A stretch of DNA of 64,000 bases, taken from Halorarius halobius (lineage in GTDB: Archaea > Halobacteriota > Halobacteria > Halobacteriales > Haloarculaceae). The stretch covers positions 2,935,227 through 2,999,226 of the forward strand of contig NZ_CP101161.1 in assembly GCF_024298865.1 (NCBI RefSeq), in the 5' to 3' direction. This document shows, piece after piece, positions 1-6,808 of this stretch; position 1 is the stretch's first letter, and each line of letters opens with the position of its first letter. Below the pieces are notes generated by a model that was not told the DNA's origin, ran no database searches, and was given only the letters and a program-made list of their open reading frames with translations. Made by a program: the position numbers and the translations under genes.

Positions 1-1607
1 CGGTCGCGGACGATGCTGTCGGCGACGGAGACACCGTCGACGCGCTCGAATAGACGCTCGAATTTTCTGAGGGTCCGTGAGACGGTACTGGTCGACCGGT
101 CGGCGGCGTCGGCGAGGTCGTCGAGTCCGTCGTATCGTCCGCCGTCGCTCGCGGCGCGGAGGACGTCGGACTCGGCTTCGGTGGGAGGATTCGCGAGTAG
201 CTCTCTTGTCGCGACGGATCGCTCATGCTCGACTACTTGGTCGATGGGGCAGCCGACGAGTTGGAGTCGGTCGGCGTCGTCCTGGTTGGTGAGGATTGCC
301 TGGTCGAAATGGTCGTCGTCGACGAAGACGCCGTCATCAGGGGAGGTGGGGAGGCCGGCCCAAGAAAGGCAGTTGAGGAGGTAGGTGCGTAGTTCTGCCT
401 CGAGTGTTTCGCGTCCGATTTCTCCGTCGTCGGCGTGGTCGTCGAACCAGCGGACGGTGAGGTCGTTCGGTGTGTGCTCTCGGTTCCATTGGACCTCGAG
501 TTTCGGGTGGTCGGTCGGTGCAACGTCGGGGTCATTCGGTGTCTTGCTGGCGTGTTTGAGGAGGTAGCTCTTGAGGAGTTTTCCGACGGCGTGGTCTCCG
601 TAGAGACGATTGAGGGAGGTTGGATTGAGAGCGACTGCGGACCGCTGTCCGGTGACTCGTTCGTTGTTCCATTTGTATTCGCCGCGACCGTCGCGTCGGC
701 TGGAGAACTGTGCGAGTCGTTCGAGGAGGCCGTCGTCTGGGCCGACGAGGAGATCGTCGGCCAGGTCGCGTAGCACTCGCACGTAGATTGCGAGGCCAAA
801 GACGTTTGACCAGGGGTGAATGTTCTCTCGAGAATAGAACCCGGGTCGAGCACCCATCTCCGCAATGAGTGCTTGTAGGACGTCGACTATGTCGTGTGTG
901 TCGACGTTGGACGCGTTGATTTCGACCCTCACTCCTTCGGGAAGGTCGACCGGCATCGCATTAATTCGGTCACCGTTGGGCTGTCGAGCGTCGGGGAGCG
1001 ACGGGCGTATCTGGAAGTTGATTCTTCGATTTCGCTTTTCGTCGTCGATGTCGTATACTGGAAGGTTGTACTCGTAGTATGTGTCGCCCGCGTCGTCGTC
1101 GCGTGTGGCGATACCTCCCGGCCAGTATTTCGCCGTTCCTTTGGCATCGTCGGGGTCGTCGTAATCGGCGAGTCGGTCGACGTCCCATGTGGTTCCGGCG
1201 GCCTCGAACGGGTCGACGTCATCGAGGGCGGGAGTGGTGATGGTTCCGTCGTCGTCGACGGTGGCGGGCTCGAACTGGCGGACAAAGGCGAAGAAGGGAG
1301 TGAGTCCGTCGTCGAGTTGGTCGTCGGCGAACAGTAGGTGTGCATTGTGCTCGTGGGTTTGTCCAGCGAGGTATTCGCGTCGACCGGTCGCCTCGTCGAG
1401 GACGGCGTCGTCCAGGTCCTTGTCGCGGTTGAGCGGCTCGACGTCCTTGTGGTCGTCCTGGTCCTCATCGCGATCGTCGGCAGAGGTGGAGTAGTCACCC
1501 GAGAGCAAGTACTCGGCGCGCTGCTCAGCGTTTCGGTCCTCGGCGCGGACGTCGGAGAGGTCGACGTCTTTCTCGTCGCCCGCGTGAACCCGCTGCTCGC
1601 GGGTCAT
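1..1607 (-). CDS. Large acidic element protein with C-terminal winged helix, partial at the window edge
   Basis: The frame is open from an ATG at 1607 to base 1, so about 535 residues are visible and the C-terminus lies outside the window. The first 70 or so residues are extremely rich in Asp and Glu. The middle is a mixed globular region that I do not recognise. Around residues 485-535 the sequence reads as a winged helix-turn-helix (DLADAADRSTSTVSRTLRKF), suggesting DNA binding. The ATG overlaps the upstream stop as ATGA, which fixes the start. It is the last visible gene of the seven-gene element operon. A replication or regulatory role would fit its size and position, but that is inference. 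Confidence 0.75.
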   Translation of the reverse strand, partial: MTREQRVHAGDEKDVDLSDVRAEDRNAEQRAEYLLSGDYSTSADDRDEDQDDHKDVEPLNRDKDLDDAVLDEATGRREYLAGQTHEHNAHLLFADDQLDDGLTPFFAFVRQFEPATVDDDGTITTPALDDVDPFEAAGTTWDVDRLADYDDPDDAKGTAKYWPGGIATRDDDAGDTYYEYNLPVYDIDDEKRNRRINFQIRPSLPDARQPNGDRINAMPVDLPEGVRVEINASNVDTHDIVDVLQALIAEMGARPGFYSRENIHPWSNVFGLAIYVRVLRDLADDLLVGPDDGLLERLAQFSSRRDGRGEYKWNNERVTGQRSAVALNPTSLNRLYGDHAVGKLLKSYLLKHASKTPNDPDVAPTDHPKLEVQWNREHTPNDLTVRWFDDHADDGEIGRETLEAELRTYLLNCLSWAGLPTSPDDGVFVDDDHFDQAILTNQDDADRLQLVGCPIDQVVEHERSVATRELLANPPTEAESDVLRAASDGGRYDGLDDLADAADRSTSTVSRTLRKFERLFERVDGVSVADSIVRD

Positions 1608-1933
1608 TTCCAGACCCCCCAGTCCTCGAGGTACGCGAATCCTTCTTGAATCTGCTCGATTGGATAGGGGTAGTCAGCCGCTTCCTGGCCGACCCGTAGG
1701 CGATCGAACCAGATTCGTTCTCCGTCGACGTCAAAGATAGTTCCCGAGCCCCAGAGCGTCGATCCATCGGTGAAATAGATAATCATCCCCTCGTCGCTGG
1801 CGTCGGTGGTGCTGGTCAGGTCCCAATAAGGGCGGTCGTGGTCGGTTCTCGAGGGGAGATTCTGGACGACGTCGGCGGGTTCCGCATAGACAAGCAAGTG
1901 GTACGGCCGAGACGGTGGGTCGGAGCTGGTCAC
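1604..1933 (-). CDS. Hypothetical element protein, 109 residues
   Basis: I do not recognise this protein. It is small and rich in aromatic residues, with segments such as YHLLVYAEP and GMIIYFTDGSTLWGSG that suggest a compact beta-rich fold. There is no signal peptide, membrane segment or cysteine cluster. A GTG at 1975 would make it 14 residues longer. I prefer the GTG at 1933 because it overlaps the upstream stop as GTGA, matching every other junction in this operon. It ends in a 4-base ATGA overlap with the next gene. Confidence 0.65.
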   Translation of the reverse strand: MTSSDPPSRPYHLLVYAEPADVVQNLPSRTDHDRPYWDLTSTTDASDEGMIIYFTDGSTLWGSGTIFDVDGERIWFDRLRVGQEAADYPYPIEQIQEGFAYLEDWGVWK

Positions 1934-2604
1934 TCTGAACCACCCTGGAGCGGGAAGGTCCGGCAGTCGGGACACCAGAGGCCGAGCTCTCCGTTAATAT
2001 GATGCTCGACGAGGTCAGCATTACAATCGGGGCACTCAGCCAGTTGGTCGCTGGTGAGCCCCTGCTCGTTGGCATCGCCTCCATCGGCGATAGCCACCTG
2101 GTCCTCGAGTCCGACGGTGTCGACGTCGGGCGTCGAGGGCTCTTCGCGAGCGTCCGGGGAAGATTGCTTCTCGCGCTCGTCGCGACGAGCTTTGAAAGCC
2201 TCGAGGGAGGGTCGCTCGGTGGTTACGCGAGGTCCGCGAGTGCTCGGGTCGACGGCTTCGTATCCGTCGTCGGTCTCGCGGAGGATTCGACAGACGCTCC
2301 CGTACGACTCGGTCTCCGCGAGGTCGGTTTCCTGGAGGTACTCGTCCAGGTCGTATATCCCGAGGTCGAGGACCTCGTCTCGTCGCTTCTCGAGCCAGTC
2401 GAGGACGGTCGAGCGTGGTCCGCGCTGGAGTTTCCTTTCGACGCTAATCCAGGCGTTGACCTCCTTGAGGTCGCGGAGTCCGCGGATACGCGCTCGCGCT
2501 CGCTCTCGAGCGTTCTCGTCGTCCAGGAGGCTCCGGTTGAGGTATCGGAGCGGGTCCTTCCCGGCGACGTCGAGCTCTCGGGAGAGGTCCCCGGTTGGGC
2601 TCAT
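1930..2604 (-). CDS. Element protein with C-terminal zinc ribbon
   Basis: The protein has 224 residues. The first 100 or so are charged and probably helical, containing LNRSLLDDENARERARARI, and resemble a DNA- or protein-binding helical region. A low-complexity acidic linker follows. The end is a clear zinc ribbon with paired cysteines C191/C194 and C211/C214. Zinc ribbons of this type usually bind nucleic acid or mediate protein contacts. The ATG at 2604 overlaps the upstream stop as ATGA. I cannot assign a specific family. Confidence 0.7.
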   Translation of the reverse strand: MSPTGDLSRELDVAGKDPLRYLNRSLLDDENARERARARIRGLRDLKEVNAWISVERKLQRGPRSTVLDWLEKRRDEVLDLGIYDLDEYLQETDLAETESYGSVCRILRETDDGYEAVDPSTRGPRVTTERPSLEAFKARRDEREKQSSPDAREEPSTPDVDTVGLEDQVAIADGGDANEQGLTSDQLAECPDCNADLVEHHINGELGLWCPDCRTFPLQGGSE

Positions 2605-2891
2605 GCGTCTCCCCCCTCGCTGTCGGCTCTGGCGTTTGAGAGTGCCTCCTCGACCTCGTCGGCGCTCATGGCGGCGAGTTTCGCTCCGAGTGGGGAGTTG
2701 CCTCCGCGAGTGTGGGTTTCCTTCGTCGCGAGCTCGTCAAACCCGGTTTGACAGTCTTTGCAGTAGTACCTCGAGTCCGGGTGCTCGGGGTTTCTCTTGC
2801 TCATCCCGACGTGTTTCGTCCCTGAGCGAACCGAGTACGACGTCCCCCCGCAATGAGGACAACAGTCGACCTCAAACTGTCCGGAACTCAT
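2601..2891 (-). CDS. Small zinc-finger protein of the element
   Basis: The protein has 96 residues with a four-cysteine zinc site: CPHC at residues 11-14 and CKDC at 44-47, separated by a basic stretch (SVRSGTKHVGMSKRNPEH). The C-terminal third is a short charged helix. The spacing fits a zinc ribbon that could bind DNA or RNA. It overlaps both neighbours by 4 bases (ATGA on each side), so it is probably translationally coupled to them. No family name is certain. Confidence 0.7.
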   Translation of the reverse strand: MSSGQFEVDCCPHCGGTSYSVRSGTKHVGMSKRNPEHPDSRYYCKDCQTGFDELATKETHTRGGNSPLGAKLAAMSADEVEEALSNARADSEGGDA

Positions 2892-3379
2892 GGCTCCTCG
2901 ACCTCCGAGACGTCGAAAATCGCGGTCCAGGTGAGTTGTGCGTACGCGACCTCGCTTCTGGAGTCGTCCTCAATGGGTATCCAGGAGCCGACGACGTCGT
3001 TGACGATCGTCGCGGGGACGATCTTCATGGCGATAACGGGTCGCTCGGGTCGCGGCTCACACACGGCGAATAGGTACGAGCCGGCGCGCTCCAGGAGGGA
3101 GTCGTGTTGTCGTTTCCTGAGGTTGAAGCGTCCGCGGCGTTGCGTCTGGTTGACGACCGCGGCGGCGGATTTTATCTCGACGTCGGTCCCTTTCTCGAGG
3201 ACGCACACGCCAACGAAGGGGAGGCGCGGCGAGGGGGAGAGGACGGTCGAGACTCGAGCGTCGGGGATACCTGGCTCGTCTCCAGGGACGTACTCGAGCT
3301 CGGGGATGCTCTGTATTACGGCGGACTCCGCGTTGTTCCCGGCTCGGACGCTCGACGTCGTCTCGAGGGAGGAGCTCAC
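2888..3379 (-). CDS. Possible PD-(D/E)XK-type nuclease-like element protein
   Basis: The protein has 163 residues from the GTG at 3379, which overlaps the upstream stop as GTGA. An ATG at 3406 is possible but would break the pattern of 4-base overlaps. The core has a beta strand ending in VEIKSAAAVVNQTQRRGRF: an Asp/Glu-X-Lys followed by a basic helix, as in restriction-endonuclease-like or Holliday-junction-resolvase folds. The following LFAVCEPRPERPVIAMKIV would fit the next strands. A nuclease role is inference from this motif only; an upstream acidic metal ligand is not obvious. Confidence 0.55.
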   Translation of the reverse strand: MSSSLETTSSVRAGNNAESAVIQSIPELEYVPGDEPGIPDARVSTVLSPSPRLPFVGVCVLEKGTDVEIKSAAAVVNQTQRRGRFNLRKRQHDSLLERAGSYLFAVCEPRPERPVIAMKIVPATIVNDVVGSWIPIEDDSRSEVAYAQLTWTAIFDVSEVEEP

Positions 3380-3975
3380 CGAATCACCTCCTTGGTCGGA
3401 ATCCAATCGTTACACTCGCAACAGCGGTAGCGCGTACCCTCAGGTGAAACGTTTACGTTGAGGAGAGTATCGCACTCGGGACAACTTGCGAGGTCTCGAT
3501 TAGAGAGTCTGTCAACAATTCCACCGTCCGCGACGAGGCGCTCTGAACGGTCGCCTCCGGAATCCTGGGCTCGGTAGCGATCGTCAACTATGCTGGCGAA
3601 TGTGTCCCGGAGCTTCTTTCTCTGGACTTTGCTGAGGTCCTCGGGGGCGACACCAGTCGTCGCGACGAACTCCTCGCGCTCGGGAGTCCAACCATTTCGA
3701 CCGCGTTCTGCATCGTACACGCGCTCGAGGGCACGCTTTCCGTCCGCGGTCGCGTACACGACACGGGCGGCGGGTTTGTCCTGGTGGGGTCCGTCGACGG
3801 GGTTACCGGCGTCGTCGACAGTCCAGAGGAGGAGCGGTCCGAGCCGGACCTCGACGGCGTATACCTCGCGCTGGTAGGGCTCGACGGGTTCATGGTGTCC
3901 GAGTCGGCTCCAGGACTCAGGGATGGTCGTCGGTGGGCCTGCGAGCTCGTCGTCCCACCTCCAGGTGGTTGTCAC
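3376..3975 (-). CDS. Element protein with C-terminal zinc ribbon
   Basis: The protein has 199 residues. The N-terminal half is a globular region with strands such as VYAVEVRLGPLLLWTVDD. The middle, about residues 75-130, is charged and helical (KPAARVVYATADGKRALERV). The C-terminus carries a zinc ribbon with C165/C168 and C185/C186/C188. The start ATG overlaps the first gene's stop as ATGA. No family is recognised. Zinc ribbons recur in four of the seven genes of this operon, which suggests nucleic-acid-directed functions. Confidence 0.65.
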   Translation of the reverse strand: MTTTWRWDDELAGPPTTIPESWSRLGHHEPVEPYQREVYAVEVRLGPLLLWTVDDAGNPVDGPHQDKPAARVVYATADGKRALERVYDAERGRNGWTPEREEFVATTGVAPEDLSKVQRKKLRDTFASIVDDRYRAQDSGGDRSERLVADGGIVDRLSNRDLASCPECDTLLNVNVSPEGTRYRCCECNDWIPTKEVIR

Positions 3976-4427
3976 CGTTGGTCACCCCCGTCGGCGCGGA
4001 CGGTTTCACGGGTTGGCTCGCGTTCGGTTAGCGCTCGGAGCTCTCGCTCGACCTCGTCTAGGATGCTCGCGACCTCCTCGGGACGGGTGTCCCGGTCGAC
4101 GGTCCCGAGAACGGCGAAACCGTCGCCGTCGACGAGGGCGCTCAGACGATCGTCGTCGCGAGCGACGGTAAGCGTCACCTCGAGGTGACCTCCGTCCGCG
4201 ACTAGTCCCTCACCGGTGTCGACGCCTATCCAGTCGTCCGGGATGGAGCATTGGGGACAGGGGTCGCGCTCGTACTCCTCGATGGCCTCCTGGAGTGAGA
4301 CGCGGACGAACTCGCGGTCATGTTGCGCGTTCTTCCCGCACCGTGCGAGCTTGCTGTTTCCGAGCTCACGGTGGAACGCAGTTGCGTGTCGACCTTCTGA
4401 GACGAGAACGTCTCTCGAGTCGCTCAC
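3972..4427 (-). CDS. First gene of the element operon, zinc-site protein
   Basis: The protein has 151 residues and starts at a GTG preceded six bases upstream by GAGGTGA, a strong match to the archaeal Shine-Dalgarno sequence. Its N-terminal region resembles the short halophile zinc modules that read cytosolic or DNA targets: C30, H36 and the pair C57/C60. The second half has LEVTLTVARDDDRLSALVDGDG and a charged helix. It heads the seven-gene operon and lies about 95 bases from the tRNA-Trp 3' end. Function is unknown. Confidence 0.65.
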   Translation of the reverse strand: MSDSRDVLVSEGRHATAFHRELGNSKLARCGKNAQHDREFVRVSLQEAIEEYERDPCPQCSIPDDWIGVDTGEGLVADGGHLEVTLTVARDDDRLSALVDGDGFAVLGTVDRDTRPEEVASILDEVERELRALTEREPTRETVRADGGDQR

Positions 4428-4433
4428 GCGAGG

Positions 4434-4483
4434 TCACCTCTTTTATCGGCGGTGTGACCACTCTGGGGTTTACTTGAAGTAAA
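4434..4483 (-). promoter_or_regulatory. Leader of the element operon: ribosome binding site and palindromic operator
   Basis: The ribosome binding site GAGGTGA (minus strand, 4434-4440) stands six bases before the GTG at 4427. That is unusual here, since most genes in the window look leaderless. Upstream at 4469-4483 is a 15-base palindrome with 7-base arms, TTTACTT and AAGTAAA, around one base. It overlaps the AT-rich stretch where the promoter should be, so it could bind a repressor of the element. Both are seen directly; the regulatory role is inferred. Confidence 0.5.
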
Positions 4484-4520
4484 TCGGCGGCAAGAGCCTC
4501 CGATACTGTTAAATCTGGAA

Positions 4521-4699
4521 TGGGGCCGGAGGGATTTGAACCCCCGATCGACTGATATCTCCGGTCGGCGCCTCGGTCCTCCAGAGGGTCGTCAACGCGA
4601 GCGATGATCAGTCGCCCGCTCGGTATATCAGTCTGGAGTGTCGTCACCGGGCGCGTGGCCTCTGGAGTCAGTCGCCATGCCTGGCTTGGCCACAGCCCC
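4521..4699 (-). tRNA. tRNA-Trp (CCA anticodon), intron-containing
   Basis: Exon 1 is 4662-4699 and exon 2 is 4521-4556, giving a 74-base mature tRNA with discriminator A; the terminal CCA is not fully encoded. The acceptor stem pairs GGGGCTG with CGGCCCC. The T loop is TTCAAAT and the anticodon loop CTCCAGA gives CCA. The exon-intron junctions form a bulge-helix-bulge: a 4-base helix CTCC/GGAG flanked by 3-base bulges AGA and ATA, placing the intron between positions 37 and 38. A TATA-like ATTTAC at 4725-4730 (minus) lies 26-31 bases upstream. The foreign operon begins just past the 3' end. Confidence 0.95.
4557..4661 (-). ncRNA. tRNA-Trp intron, likely C/D box methylation guide
   Basis: The 105-base intron carries C-like boxes (GTGACGA, TTGACGA), CTGA D-like boxes and two guide-like stretches. 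One, minus strand of 4579-4585 (TCTGGAG), is complementary to the anticodon loop CUCCAGA. The other, minus strand of 4607-4614 (CGACTGAT), is complementary to AUCAGUCG on the 3' side of the anticodon stem. In Haloferax volcanii the tRNA-Trp intron is known to guide 2'-O-methylation of C34 and U39 of its own precursor. The same arrangement is visible here. Confidence 0.8.
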
Positions 4700-4782
4700 T
4701 CGCCTCCGGGTATGGCGATTGCCCGTAAATGGATTTCGATTCGACCCCCGGCGTTTTCCCCGGCCGTCCCCTGACTCGGAAC

Positions 4783-5139
4783 ATGGACACCGTTCGCCTC
4801 ACCGTCCGCGAGCAGGGCGTCGAGAACAGCATCGAGGTGCCCCGGGGCGCGAACCTCCGGCGGGCGCTACTCGACGCCGGTTTCGACGTGTACGGCCCGG
4901 TCTCGCGGGCGGCAAACTGTGGGGGCCGCGGCCTCTGTGGCACCTGTGGCGTCAGGTTCGGTGGCGACTCGCCGGCGCCGGGCCACTGGCACGACGCGCT
5001 CGCCGCGCGGTTCGGCTACCCGCGACTCTCCTGTCAGTTGTCCGTCCAGCGGGAGCTGTCGGTACAGATCCCGGAGAAACTCGTCTGGGGACAGCTACTG
5101 CCCGGTCACCGGTCCGTCTCGGACCAATCACAATCCTGA
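4783..5139 (+). CDS. 2Fe-2S ferredoxin-type iron-sulfur protein
   Basis: The protein has 118 residues with a plant-type [2Fe-2S] fold. Cluster ligands are C46, C52 and C55 (NCGGRGLCGTC) and C84 (LSCQLSV). It is an electron carrier in the cytoplasm; the partner enzyme is not evident from the neighbours. I start at the ATG at 4783, because the 18 residues encoded upstream are not ferredoxin-like. Its 3' end overlaps the convergent zinc-ribbon gene by 34 bases. Confidence 0.88.
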   Translation: MDTVRLTVREQGVENSIEVPRGANLRRALLDAGFDVYGPVSRAANCGGRGLCGTCGVRFGGDSPAPGHWHDALAARFGYPRLSCQLSVQRELSVQIPEKLVWGQLLPGHRSVSDQSQS

Positions 5140-5330
5140 CATTTGTAGCCGGTGACGAACTCCGTCACGGAGGGCATGTAGCCGACGGAGACGACGTCCC
5201 CGCCGCAGTCCGGACAGTCCCTGTCGGCGTCCTCGATTCCCTCGGTGTCCATCACCGTCTCCCCCTCGATTAGCTCTGCGAGCTTTCCGGGGGTCACCAT
5301 CCGCCCCTGCACGACGCGGTTCTCGGCCAT
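5106..5330 (-). CDS. Small zinc-ribbon protein (DUF5795-like)
   Basis: The protein has 74 residues from the ATG at 5330; a longer start at 5345 adds only MPPPV. The N-terminal half, NRVVQGRMVTPGKLAELIEG, precedes a two-knuckle zinc ribbon, CPDC and CQDC, with a C-terminal DWSE-type tail. I recall this pattern as the haloarchaeal family DUF5795, whose function is unknown. It lies downstream of a DUF5794-like membrane gene on the same strand and overlaps the ferredoxin gene tail-to-tail. Confidence 0.75.
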   Translation of the reverse strand: MAENRVVQGRMVTPGKLAELIEGETVMDTEGIEDADRDCPDCGGDVVSVGYMPSVTEFVTGYKCQDCDWSETDR

Positions 5331-5409
5331 AACGGGAGGCGGCACCGACGGCGTGTAAGCGTTGCCCTCGCCGGTGTCGAACCGCTCGCCGTCGAAAGGA
5401 TAAACCGGA

Positions 5410-6321
5410 CTACAGCCAGGGCGCGCGGTCGCCGTCCGTCACGCCCGGCGTTCCGCCCGCGTCGTCGTCGCCGTTCTCGGACACTGGCTCGACTGGCGGT
5501 GCGTCCTCGACGTTCTCCTCGACGCTCTCGTCGGGGTCGCCCCCGTCCGTGACGGCGCCGGACGCCTCGGATTCGGGCATCGGGTCCCCGTGCCCGTCGG
5601 GGTCGAGTGCCAGTAGCGAGGTGACGGCGATGACTGCCAGCGCGATGGGGACGTTTGCCTCGATGACGCCCAGGATGGACAGGGGCAGAACGCCCAGCGC
5701 GACGGCGCTCCCGAACCGGAAGCGGTCGATGTCGACGTTGCCCCGGAGCCACGGCCCCAGCAGGGCGACCGACAGCGCGAACGCGACGCCGACGCCGGCG
5801 GCCGCCACGCCCTGGGCGACCAGCATCGGGTCGGTGACGACCTCGAACGCGATGCCGCCGAAGTCGAACGACGCGACGAGGCCGAGGCCGACGATGACGC
5901 CCGGCCGGGGGAGATACTCGCCGACAGTCGCCGAGGCGGTCTTCGCCGCGATGGCGAGGATGACCAGCGCCGCGAAGCGCTCGAACACCCACATGTTCAG
6001 CATCGACCCGATGGTGGGCGCGATGGCGGCCTCCACCCCGGCGATAGCCATTATCGGGAGGCCGACCGCGAGGATGGACGTGACCTGCTCGCGGCGGGTA
6101 CCGTCCATCTCGGCGAGGACGACCGCGAGAGTGGCGGAGCCACCGAACACCAGCAGGCCGACCTCGAGGATGCCCAGCGCGCCGTCGACGGCCCCCGCGA
6201 GAACCAGCGCGGGGAAGATGCCGTCGACCAGCGGGAGCGCCATCACGGTGGCGAGGAGCCGCGTCCCCTCGCCCACCGACTGCTCTAGGCGGAGCGCTAT
6301 CGGATGTCTCGACGTGCTCAT
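5410..6321 (-). CDS. Multi-spanning membrane protein (DUF5794-like)
   Basis: The protein has 303 residues with about seven to eight hydrophobic helices between residues 20 and 240, followed by a 60-residue acidic, disordered cytoplasmic tail. Segments such as VDGIFPALVLAGAVDGALGI and FERFAALVILAIAAKTASAT are typical of the haloarchaeal DUF5794 membrane family, as I remember it. No transport motif is visible and the function is unknown. It is followed by the DUF5795-like gene, and a questionable small reading frame ends three bases before its start. Confidence 0.75.
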   Translation of the reverse strand: MSTSRHPIALRLEQSVGEGTRLLATVMALPLVDGIFPALVLAGAVDGALGILEVGLLVFGGSATLAVVLAEMDGTRREQVTSILAVGLPIMAIAGVEAAIAPTIGSMLNMWVFERFAALVILAIAAKTASATVGEYLPRPGVIVGLGLVASFDFGGIAFEVVTDPMLVAQGVAAAGVGVAFALSVALLGPWLRGNVDIDRFRFGSAVALGVLPLSILGVIEANVPIALAVIAVTSLLALDPDGHGDPMPESEASGAVTDGGDPDESVEENVEDAPPVEPVSENGDDDAGGTPGVTDGDRAPWL

Positions 6322-6324
6322 CGA

Positions 6325-6519
6325 TCAGGGGCGTTGGCGATACCCCGTCGCCGATGGGTGGTGTGCTCCGCGGTGCTCGTGGCGTGCGACGGTCCCCAGC
6401 CAGTCGAGCGCGAAGCCCTCCGCTTTATTGAACGCCCGAATCGCGAATGTAACTGTGGTGCCGGAGTCGGCGGTCGGCTGACCGGCAGTACGCGTCGCGA
6501 TCGGACTTGCGGAGTCCAT
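6325..6519 (-). CDS. Doubtful 64-residue reading frame upstream of the membrane gene
   Basis: The ATG at 6519 has a TATA-like TTTATG about 28 bases upstream (minus strand near 6547), as for a leaderless transcript, and the stop is three bases from the next start. Against it, the product is basic and rich in His and Arg, unlike halophile proteins, and resembles no family I know. The remaining bases to guaB at 6809 show no convincing gene on either strand. Confidence 0.25.
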   Translation of the reverse strand: MDSASPIATRTAGQPTADSGTTVTFAIRAFNKAEGFALDWLGTVARHEHRGAHHPSATGYRQRP

Positions 6520-6808
6520 GTCTGCAATATTTGACGAGATGGGCATAAACGTTGTGTGAGGCGCGTCCGCACACCCCGAAAATCCACCATTCCCGCCGTA
6601 GTTACACCGGAACCCGTCCAATCGTTAGCCACTGGGATGGACGAATGCCCATCGGGAGCCACCGACGCCGATACCTGCCCGTCGATGTACAGCTCCCGAC
6701 CTCCCGACGACGCCGTGATGGCGAGCCTGCGGGTGTGTCACGCGGGCACAGCCGCCGTGTCCGGTTCCTTCTCGGAACGTTTTTGCACCGGGGCTTCACA
6801 CGGTTTAT

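Noticed and set aside
233-1498. Several Thr/Ser-rich and Val-rich frames on both strands.
   Set aside because: They are shadows of the single minus-strand gene that runs off the left edge.
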